Source: Bacteroidales bacterium UBA6207 | GTDB lineage: Bacteria; Bacteroidota; Bacteroidia; Bacteroidales; F082 | Direction of reading: 5' to 3' | DNA length: 14,083 nt | Assembly (NCBI GenBank): GCA_002421995.1 | Contig: DISP01000128.1 | Location: 1-14,083 of the forward strand | Part shown: positions 1 through 5,881 of the stretch, in pieces | Layout: every line of letters starts with the position of its first letter | How positions within the stretch are numbered: position 1 is the first letter of the stretch | The notes under the pieces: model-generated | Seen by the model: the letters and a program-made list of their open reading frames with translations, nothing else | Databases searched by the model: none | What the model was told of the DNA's origin: nothing | Position numbers and translations under genes: made by a program

Positions 1-51
1 TTGTTCTTATGGATATTTCATGATTTCTTTTTGATTTACTAAGGTGTTGAT

Positions 52-756
52 TTAAAATTTATAAGCCATTCGCATCTTCAAAACTGGCAGCCAGCGATAT
101 TCGCTCAGGTTTTCGCGCAGTTGAGCTTCGTTTTCCACATTGTCTTCGAGCATGCCCGTTGCGATGATGGTGGGTTTGGGTTTGCCACCGTAGTAGGTGC
201 CAAGTTCAAAGCCAAAGCCAAATTTGCTTTTGGGTACTGCCCTTCCAAACCCAATTCCGCCGTATGGCGCCACTGCACCCCAGCTGTTGGTAAGGCCGAT
301 CACCCCCACCTGTTCGGGCGTGTAGGTGATGTCGTTAAAAAGCAAGTCTCCATCAAAGGCCACAGTGGATGAAATCACCTGATCAATGAAATAGCCAAGA
401 CCCACAGTTAGACGGAAGGAGCTGTTTTTGAAAGGGTGATAATCGAGCAAGGCATCAATATTCAGAAAATTTACTTCTGCATCTATCAGAAGTTTCGTGT
501 CCTCAAACTGGTAGCCTAAATCATTGATGTTGAGTTTCATCAGGTTGATTTGACCACGCAACATCAGTTGGTTTCCCAATTTTCTGCCATAATCAAGACC
601 GAGGCCCGGGAAGCCGGCATGAATTCCCACAGCGTTTCGTTTTTCCCTCGCAGGTATGCTGTCCACAATTGAGCCGCGTAGAACCTCTGTTTCTTGCGTC
701 AGCGCTGACATGCAGACTCCAAATAACAACAAAAAGAAAAATAAAAATGGTTTCAT
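52..756 (-). CDS. Small outer-membrane beta-barrel protein, hypothetical
   Basis: A 234-residue protein read from the ATG at 756; a TTG two codons upstream is possible but less likely. Residues 1-20 form a signal peptide: Lys at position 2, then a run of Phe and Leu, then a Ser-Ala-Leu-Thr-Gln region where cleavage is likely. The mature part is rich in alternating hydrophobic and polar residues and in Gly/aromatic pairs (GLGLDYGRKLG, VAPYGGIGFG, FGFGFELGTYYGG), and it ends in LKMRMAYKF. A terminal Phe after alternating residues is the usual C-terminal signature of an outer-membrane beta-barrel. I do not recognise a named family, so the ligand or role is unknown. It is monocistronic, with its own promoter at 900-930, and a palindrome abuts the -33 box. 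Its neighbour upstream is a PAS-LuxR regulator that could control it, which is inference. Cys15 lies in the signal peptide and does not fit a lipobox. Confidence 0.8.
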   Translation of the reverse strand: MKPFLFFFLLLFGVCMSALTQETEVLRGSIVDSIPAREKRNAVGIHAGFPGLGLDYGRKLGNQLMLRGQINLMKLNINDLGYQFEDTKLLIDAEVNFLNIDALLDYHPFKNSSFRLTVGLGYFIDQVISSTVAFDGDLLFNDITYTPEQVGVIGLTNSWGAVAPYGGIGFGRAVPKSKFGFGFELGTYYGGKPKPTIIATGMLEDNVENEAQLRENLSEYRWLPVLKMRMAYKF

Positions 757-899
757 ATTCAATAATTTGATGATTGGTGCAAAAAGAAGTCAGGCATTGA
801 AAACTTAAATGACTTTTAACATACGAGTCTTATGTTTTAAAGAAATTAATTGGTTTATCGGATTCTTATTCCTTCTATGTAAACACACAAAAGGTGATG

Positions 900-930
900 C
901 AAATCTACCTGCCCCTTGGGTGTGAGGCAA
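900..930 (-). promoter_or_regulatory. Bacteroidota-type promoter for the beta-barrel gene
   Basis: On the minus strand, TAGATTTG (907 to 900) matches the Bacteroidota -7 consensus TAnnTTTG exactly. TTG at 930-928 lies 20 bases upstream of it, as expected for the -33 element. Transcription would start near 895, leaving a leader of about 140 bases before the ATG at 756. The -33 TTG shares its first two bases with the end of the palindrome at 929-948, which suggests regulation at this promoter. Confidence 0.6.
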
Positions 931-948
931 TACTCAATGTTGAGTATT
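929..948. promoter_or_regulatory. 20-bp near-perfect palindrome, candidate operator
   Basis: Two 9-base arms, AATACTCAA (929-937) and TTGAGTATT (940-948), are perfectly complementary around a 2-base centre (TG). The centre, 938.5, is about 43 bases upstream of the start site expected from the promoter at 900-930, and the inner edge touches its -33 box. LuxR-type activators classically bind 20-bp palindromes centred near -42.5, so a dimeric HTH protein is the likely ligand. The neighbouring PAS-LuxR gene is the obvious candidate, by inference. No U-tract follows on either strand, so it is not a good terminator. Confidence 0.6.
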
Positions 949-1008
949 TTCAATAGGTGAGAAATTGGAAGTGCACTTTTTTTTGAATAGAAGCCGTAGT
1001 GCAAAATG

Positions 1009-1752
1009 CTATACAATCCCCATCCTTGAGGCCAATTGCACCATCTCCATCACATTGCGACAGCCTGTTTTGGCAAGCATGTTTCGCCGATGTGTGTCCA
1101 CCGTATGGCGGCTGATGAAGAGCTCATGGCCGATGGTTGCGCTGTTCATTCCTTGTTTGAGTCGGTGCAAGATTTCCCTTTCGCGTTCAGAAAGCATGAA
1201 ACCTGAGGGAAAAGCATCCCGGTTTTCCAGATAAACTTCCCCGGTTTTGATATTGGTAATGGTGAGGTTGACACTGTTTTCGTGCTTGATGCCGGTGAGG
1301 TTGGTGAGCATATTCATCGAACTGCGTGGTGCATGGTTTCGGCAGTATTCATAAATGGTGCTTTCGCGGATCACCTTGAGATAATGCCCGTTTTTATGCC
1401 TTACCCTGTAATCCAGCATGGCGCCGCTTTCAAAAGGCTCAGGCCTTGTTGTCCGGGCCCATTCATTGGAAATCCTTACCAGATGCATGTAACGGTCGGC
1501 ATCGTCCGGATGCACGTAATCACCAAGTGTTGATGTCGTAAACTCATGTGCCTGATAACCGAGCAATTCAGATATGCCTCGCTGGTATGGGATGGTATTG
1601 GTTCTCCAGTCAAATATATAGAAAGCCTGTCGTGGCATAAGCATGAAACTGTCAAGTAAGCTGAAATCATTCTTGCCACAACTACACTGACAAGCCTTTA
1701 ATTGGTCGGTATAATTGAGAAAGAAGGTTTTGAACTGTTCCGAAGCAGACAT
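1009..1752 (-). CDS. PAS-domain LuxR-family transcriptional regulator
   Basis: A 247-residue cytoplasmic DNA-binding protein. Residues about 35-155 look like a PAS sensor fold, with IFDWRTN, GYQAHEF, the HPDD motif at 81-84 and a closing YRVRHKNGHYLKV strand pair. Residues about 186-247 are a GerE/LuxR helix-turn-helix: LSEREREIL starts the scaffold helix and SRHTVDTHRRNMLAK (214-228) is the recognition helix. There is no phosphoacceptor receiver domain, so control is probably by a small ligand, a cofactor or a partner binding the PAS domain. An unusual Cys cluster, CQCSCG (Cys21, 23, 25), precedes the PAS domain and might bind a metal or sense redox. The gene starts 12 bases after the stop codon of the alpha/beta hydrolase, so the two are probably one transcript. 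A palindrome 61 bases beyond its stop codon may be its target. The family call is secure; the signal and the regulon are unknown. Confidence 0.9.
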   Translation of the reverse strand: MSASEQFKTFFLNYTDQLKACQCSCGKNDFSLLDSFMLMPRQAFYIFDWRTNTIPYQRGISELLGYQAHEFTTSTLGDYVHPDDADRYMHLVRISNEWARTTRPEPFESGAMLDYRVRHKNGHYLKVIRESTIYEYCRNHAPRSSMNMLTNLTGIKHENSVNLTITNIKTGEVYLENRDAFPSGFMLSEREREILHRLKQGMNSATIGHELFISRHTVDTHRRNMLAKTGCRNVMEMVQLASRMGIV

Positions 1753-1764
1753 ATACAGGCGTTA

Positions 1765-2580
1765 TCAGCAAAAAAAACAATCATTTGCAAATTGGACAAT
1801 GAGGTTGTTGAAGATCGCCGGATGATCCATCTGTGGGCTGTGGCAGGAATCTTCAAGTAACAAAACCCTGTTTTGCCACAACATGGGCAAATCCAGGCTT
1901 TCTAAATAAGCCATGCTGATCAATTGGTCAGAAGCTCCTTGTACAATAGCAACCGGGATTCCGGATTGTTTCAGCAATTGATACTCATCCGATACTTTCC
2001 CCATTCCAAACGACATCGGCAGATGCTGCCTGAAAGCCGGATCGGTGCCCTGTATCATTACAGCTATGGCTTGTTTGTGTGCCTCACAACCTAGAAGTTT
2101 AGAAAGCTTTTCAATTTCTGATGCTGTGAGTTTTTCCGTAAAAAGCAAGGCTGATTCAGGAATGGGATTGAATAATTCATCCGTATTTAATGGCAGTTTC
2201 ACAGGTGGCGCTCCCCATATAAATATTCCTTTGCAGGCAGGCAACAGCGGCAGACACTCCATAGCCACGTGACCGCCAAGCGAATGACCCATCAAAATGA
2301 ACTGGTCGAGCCCGAGCTTCTCCACAACCTCCACCACCAAATCGCGAAAAGCAAACAGATTGTATTCATTGGCCGGATCGGAAGCACAACTGCTTTGGCC
2401 ATGGCCGGGAAAATCGAAAGCCAGCAGCCCGAAACTGTTGAGCAAAGGATCGTCGAACTGTGCACTGAAGGATTCAGAAGACATCGAATTGCCATGAAGC
2501 ATGATCAGCACAGGGTCTGTATCGCCTCTTACTGAATAATTCAAAATCGTTTTACCAATGACTAAGTTGTTTTTTATCAT
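1765..2580 (-). CDS. Alpha/beta-hydrolase fold protein
   Basis: A 271-residue protein with no signal peptide, so probably cytoplasmic. It has the full set of alpha/beta-hydrolase landmarks: the oxyanion-hole strand MLHGNSM (27-33), the LAFDFPGHGQSS turn (53-64), the nucleophile elbow GHSLGG with Ser100, an acid in QGASDQL (Asp218) and the catalytic His in DSCHSPQ (His247). This is the standard Ser-Asp-His triad of esterases, lactonases and related hydrolases of about 270 residues. The substrate cannot be read from the sequence; a cap region of about 125-190 would determine it. It is the first gene of a likely two-gene unit with the PAS-LuxR regulator, so it may make or destroy that regulator's ligand, which is inference. 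I saw only a weak -7-like box upstream (TATTATTG, minus strand, 2612 to 2605). Confidence 0.88.
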   Translation of the reverse strand: MIKNNLVIGKTILNYSVRGDTDPVLIMLHGNSMSSESFSAQFDDPLLNSFGLLAFDFPGHGQSSCASDPANEYNLFAFRDLVVEVVEKLGLDQFILMGHSLGGHVAMECLPLLPACKGIFIWGAPPVKLPLNTDELFNPIPESALLFTEKLTASEIEKLSKLLGCEAHKQAIAVMIQGTDPAFRQHLPMSFGMGKVSDEYQLLKQSGIPVAIVQGASDQLISMAYLESLDLPMLWQNRVLLLEDSCHSPQMDHPAIFNNLIVQFANDCFFC

Positions 2581-2667
2581 CGTGTTACAGTGGTAAATTT
2601 ATTACAATAATACAGAAAAAAACTCACGTAAATGTTAAGTTTTTATTCGGTACAATATGATCATTTC

Positions 2668-2700
2668 TTTGATAAAACTCAGGTTGTTTAAGTAAATTTG
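2668..2700 (+). promoter_or_regulatory. Bacteroidota-type promoter upstream of the fucosidase
   Basis: TTTG at 2668-2671 and TAAATTTG at 2693-2700 are separated by 21 bases. Both match the Bacteroidota -33 and -7 elements, and the -7 box is exact. Transcription would start near 2705, about 10 bases before the small reading frame at 2716 and about 250 bases before the preferred fucosidase start. No better promoter was found closer to the fucosidase. Confidence 0.6.
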
Positions 2701-2715
2701 CGTGAAATTGTTAAA

Positions 2716-2922
2716 ATGAATCCATTTCAAGTACTCCTTCAGACATGCTTGCTAATTTTACTGCTTTTCTCCTTCACAGATAACTCCAAAACAAATCCCA
2801 ACACTACAGCTGGAGAAACAAAAAAACAACGTTGTCATATGCTGTTTGTGATAATAGACAGTCAATGCAATGTTTTTGATTTTCATACTTATTTTGTTCC
2901 ATGGAAATATCATTCATTATGA
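2716..2922 (+). CDS. Possible 68-residue secreted peptide in the fucosidase leader
   Basis: The ATG at 2716 follows an A-rich stretch about 10 bases after the predicted transcription start. An in-frame TTG at 2698 lies inside the -7 box and cannot be the start. The first 20 or so residues (MNPFQVLLQTCLLILLLFSF) resemble a signal peptide or membrane anchor. The rest is short and polar, with two further Cys and a Tyr/Phe/Trp-rich end. It resembles no family I know. It ends 33 bases before the preferred fucosidase start at 2955, so it may be translated just upstream or act as a leader peptide. It could equally be a chance frame in a long 5' leader. The stretch 2581-2954 holds no other gene. Confidence 0.35.
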   Translation: MNPFQVLLQTCLLILLLFSFTDNSKTNPNTTAGETKKQRCHMLFVIIDSQCNVFDFHTYFVPWKYHSL

Positions 2923-2954
2923 TTAACACCAATAAAAATTTTAATCTCATCAAA

Positions 2955-5183
2955 ATGACAAAGGTTCATCAAAGGATAGGCTTCCTTATCATTGCCATTT
3001 TGTTGTGCAACAAAAGCACATATCTTCTTGCCCAATACCCTGTTGATCAAGTTTTGTTGTTCCACAATCCAGCCTCATCCTGGGAGCGCGAAGGGCTTCC
3101 TGTCGGCAATGGCCGTATAGGAGCCATGATGATGGGTGGCATCCGGGATGAAGTGATTCAGTTCAATGAACAAAGCCTGTGGGCGGGCGATAACAACTGG
3201 GACGGTGAATACGAAACAGGCGACCATGGCTTTGGTTCGTACCGCAACTTTGGTGAACTGCAGCTACATTTCAATCATTCAGGCGAAGCCGAAAACTACA
3301 GACGCCTGCTCCGGCTCTCCGATGGCCTCCACCAAAGCAGTTATTCAGCGTCGGGTATCGGTTATCACTCCGAAACCTTTGCAAGTTATCCCGATCAGGT
3401 GATGGTGTTTCGCTATTACGGCAGTCGGCCCGGCAGCCTGTCAGGGTATCTGCGTTTGCTGTCGGCACAGACAGCAGCAACAACCGTATCACAAGGGCAG
3501 CTGGTTTTTTCTGATACCATGCCCAACGGTTTGCAGTATGCAGCGCTTTGTCATGTAATTCATCAGGGAGGTCAATGCACCGCAACTGACGACCGATTGT
3601 TTTATGAAAATTGCGATACGCTGACAATTCTGCTAGCGGCACGCACCAATTATTTGCCCGATTACAGTCAAAACTGGCGCGGAACAACCCCATTGCCTCG
3701 TGTGATTGAAGAAATAAACAAAGCAGCAAAGGCTGGTTTTCATCTTTTGAAAACACGCCATCTGGCCGATTTCAGAAAACTTATGCAACGCACAAGCCTC
3801 GACCTTGGTGCAAGTGAGACTACTGATGCTGATTTACCAAAAAGACTGGAAGCCTATGCTTCAGGACAATCAGATCCTGCACTTGAAAGCCTGCTGTTTC
3901 AATACGGACGCTATCTGCTCATCAGCAGTTCACGGCCCGGCGGCTTGCCAGCCAACCTGCAAGGCTTGTGGAACAACAGCAACACACCGCCCTGGGCCAG
4001 CGACTACCACAGCAATATCAACCTTCAGATGAATTACTGGCCTGCCGAAGTTGCCAACCTCTCAGAATGCCATCTCCCACTCTTTGATTTTCTTGAAGCT
4101 GCAGCTGAACCGTGCAGAATTGCCACCCGTAAAGCCTTCGGCGAAAAGCGGCGGGGATGGACAGCACGTACCAGTCAAAACATTTTTGGCGGCAATGGAT
4201 GGGAATGGAATATCCCGGCAAGTGCATGGTATGCCCAACATTTTTACGAGCACTGGGCCTTTACGCACGACAGCGTTTTCCTTGTTGAAAGAGCCCTGCC
4301 AATGCTAAGGGAAATTTGTGAATTCTGGCAAGATCATCTCAAAACCCTGCCCGACGGAACGCTTGTTGTGCCTGACGGCTGGTCGCCGGAGCACGGCCCG
4401 CGTGAAGACGGTGTGATGCACGACCAGCAAATCGTTTATGACCTTTTTGGTAATTACCTCGAACTGACATTGGCAGCCGGCAACAGCGATGATTTTGGCA
4501 AGCAGGTGGCCGAAATGCAGCAAAAACTCGCCCCCAACCGCATCGGGCGCTGGGGCCAGCTGCAGGAATGGCAATCAGACCGTGATGATCCCGGTGATGA
4601 ACACCGCCACACTTCCCACCTTTTTGGGGTGTTTCCAGGCAAGCAAATAAGCCCCGAGAAAACCCCATTGCTTGCCAAAGCAGCCAAAACAAGCCTGATG
4701 GCACGCAGCGGCTATTATGCCGGCAGAGGAAGCAAGCCATTCACTGCTGCTTCAACCGTTGGCGACAGCCGCCGTTCGTGGACCTGGCCCTGGAGAGCCG
4801 CCCTGTGGGCGCGTCTTGGAGAGGCCGAAAAAGCCCATGTGATGGTACGTGGCCTGTTTACCTTCAATACATTGCCCAACCTTTTTGCCAACCATCCGCC
4901 TTTTCAAATGGATGGCAATTTCGGTGCTACGGCTGCCATTGCCGAAATGCTCATCCAAAGCCATAATGGTTTTATTGAAATACTACCCGCTTTGCCGGCA
5001 GAATGGGCTGCAAAAGGAAGCTTCTCCGGACTGAAAGCCAGAGGTGATGTGACGGTGGATTGCTCCTGGGAACAGGGAAAAGTTGTAAAACTAAGCCTTT
5101 ATGCCAACCATCCAAAGAAGCTGCAGGTGAAAATGAATGGCAAAATGCAAATGATTGATTGTGAGTTGCTTGAAAAGCAGTAA
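2955..5183 (+). CDS. Glycoside hydrolase family 95, alpha-L-fucosidase-like
   Basis: GH95 enzymes remove terminal fucose, typically alpha-1,2-linked, with inversion; some members act on alpha-L-galactose. This 742-residue protein carries the family's landmarks: the N-terminal WEREGLPVGNGRIGAMMMGG segment; NINLQMNYWPAE, whose Asn354 and Asn356 correspond to the pair that positions the attacking water; SPEHGP with the likely general acid Glu479; and FQMDGNFGATAAIAEML with Asp653. All residues known to matter in the Bifidobacterium enzyme therefore appear present. A signal peptide (MTKVHQRIGFLIIAILLC..., probable cut after LLA) favours the ATG at 2955; in-frame ATGs at 2901 and 2919 would put a polar extension before it. 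It has no lipobox, so it is probably periplasmic. It stands alone, without SusC/SusD or other glycosidases within the window. Length is close to, or slightly below, that of typical GH95 proteins. Confidence 0.92.
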   Translation: MTKVHQRIGFLIIAILLCNKSTYLLAQYPVDQVLLFHNPASSWEREGLPVGNGRIGAMMMGGIRDEVIQFNEQSLWAGDNNWDGEYETGDHGFGSYRNFGELQLHFNHSGEAENYRRLLRLSDGLHQSSYSASGIGYHSETFASYPDQVMVFRYYGSRPGSLSGYLRLLSAQTAATTVSQGQLVFSDTMPNGLQYAALCHVIHQGGQCTATDDRLFYENCDTLTILLAARTNYLPDYSQNWRGTTPLPRVIEEINKAAKAGFHLLKTRHLADFRKLMQRTSLDLGASETTDADLPKRLEAYASGQSDPALESLLFQYGRYLLISSSRPGGLPANLQGLWNNSNTPPWASDYHSNINLQMNYWPAEVANLSECHLPLFDFLEAAAEPCRIATRKAFGEKRRGWTARTSQNIFGGNGWEWNIPASAWYAQHFYEHWAFTHDSVFLVERALPMLREICEFWQDHLKTLPDGTLVVPDGWSPEHGPREDGVMHDQQIVYDLFGNYLELTLAAGNSDDFGKQVAEMQQKLAPNRIGRWGQLQEWQSDRDDPGDEHRHTSHLFGVFPGKQISPEKTPLLAKAAKTSLMARSGYYAGRGSKPFTAASTVGDSRRSWTWPWRAALWARLGEAEKAHVMVRGLFTFNTLPNLFANHPPFQMDGNFGATAAIAEMLIQSHNGFIEILPALPAEWAAKGSFSGLKARGDVTVDCSWEQGKVVKLSLYANHPKKLQVKMNGKMQMIDCELLEKQ

Positions 5184-5187
5184 AAAA

Positions 5188-5207
5188 AAGAGGCCTAATG
5201 GCCTCTT
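5188..5207. terminator. Bidirectional intrinsic terminator
   Basis: An 8-bp perfect stem (AAGAGGCC / GGCCTCTT) closes a TAAT loop four bases after the fucosidase stop codon. An A-run precedes it, which becomes a U-tract on the minus strand. On the plus strand a looser T-rich stretch (CTGTTCTTTT) follows. It lies between convergent genes, the fucosidase and the lipoprotein at 5231-5803, and probably serves both; it looks stronger for the minus strand. Confidence 0.8.
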
Positions 5208-5230
5208 CTGTTCTTTTATGTTCGCTAAAA

Positions 5231-5803
5231 CTAATTGAGTGCGTTGGCAGTGATTTTGCTGTTGATATACACTTTGAAACCGATGGTGGCATTCACGGGA
5301 TCTGCCATACCAGCTATACCTACATAGAATACTTCTTTCGTATTTAGGATGGTTTCGAGATCAGGAACTTCTGCTGCATCTAGTTCATAAGTCTTGCCCA
5401 CGGTGAGGGTCTCATTGTTTAAAACGACTGTAGCACCAAAGGCATTTTCGGTAAACGGCGGTTGTGAAATACAATAAGCCACTGCTGTGGTTACATTTAC
5501 ACTGTTATTTGGAGCGTTGCTGATAGATGTCACTTCCACAATCATTTTCTCCACTTTTATGCTTTTTATTTTGTTGGCATAGGTCTTGAAGTCTTCATTG
5601 GTGTTGGGATCAATAGTTGTTTCTTCAGCAAAATAACCCATTGCCTGCCCTGATTTAAGGCTGGTTGGTTCAACTGTTGCATCCATTGTTGAAGTAAAAT
5701 CGGCATCGAAAGTCACATCAGCAAGATCCTTGATTTTTTCGCAGCCGGTGTTTGTAAATCCTATCAAGAGCAGGATCAGACTCAATTTTAAAAGTGTTTT
5801 CAT
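5231..5803 (-). CDS. Uncharacterised lipoprotein
   Basis: A 190-residue protein. Residues 1-20 are a signal peptide with Lys at 3 and 6 and a Leu/Ile core, ending at Cys21 in the context FTNTGC. That is a relaxed lipobox of the kind common in Bacteroidota, so the mature protein is probably lipid-anchored. The acidic and basic residues after the Cys (EKIKDLAD) are compatible with onward transport, though this is not decisive. The mature part is mostly beta-like (IKVEKMIVEVTSI, ATVVLNNETLTVGKTYEL, ATIGFKVYINSKI), with a single internal Cys. It probably forms a small beta-sandwich, but I recognise no family and assign no function. It has its own promoter (5828-5857) with a leader of about 20 bases, and it ends at the bidirectional terminator, so it is a single-gene unit. 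Confidence 0.82.
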   Translation of the reverse strand: MKTLLKLSLILLLIGFTNTGCEKIKDLADVTFDADFTSTMDATVEPTSLKSGQAMGYFAEETTIDPNTNEDFKTYANKIKSIKVEKMIVEVTSISNAPNNSVNVTTAVAYCISQPPFTENAFGATVVLNNETLTVGKTYELDAAEVPDLETILNTKEVFYVGIAGMADPVNATIGFKVYINSKITANALN

Positions 5804-5827
5804 TTTAGTTGATTATTGGTGAAGCGC

Positions 5828-5857
5828 CAAAATTAGCACAATATAACAGCTTGTCAA
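5828..5857 (-). promoter_or_regulatory. Bacteroidota-type promoter for the lipoprotein gene
   Basis: The minus strand reads TAATTTTG (5835 to 5828), an exact match to TAnnTTTG, with TTG at 5857-5855 and 19 bases between them. Transcription would start near 5822, about 20 bases before the ATG at 5803. It lies between the lipoprotein and the upstream gene ending at 5882, so the lipoprotein need not depend on read-through. Confidence 0.65.
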
Positions 5858-5881
5858 CATTTTAACAAAAAAAAAGAATTT

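Noticed and set aside
1..51. Possible terminator for the beta-barrel gene
   Set aside because: No stem of useful length is visible in the 51 bases downstream of the stop codon; the terminator may lie outside the window.
929..948. Palindrome as terminator of the regulator gene
   Set aside because: The centre leaves only a 2-base loop (4 at best with a shorter stem), and no U-tract follows on the minus strand.
2890..2896. Second promoter (TATTTTG) directly before the fucosidase
   Set aside because: It is one base short of TAnnTTTG, and the nearest TTTG upstream is only 11 bases away, too close for a -33 element.
3271..3756. 161-residue open frame on the minus strand inside the fucosidase gene
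   Set aside because: It is wholly antisense to a well-supported GH95 coding region, and its protein has no recognisable features.
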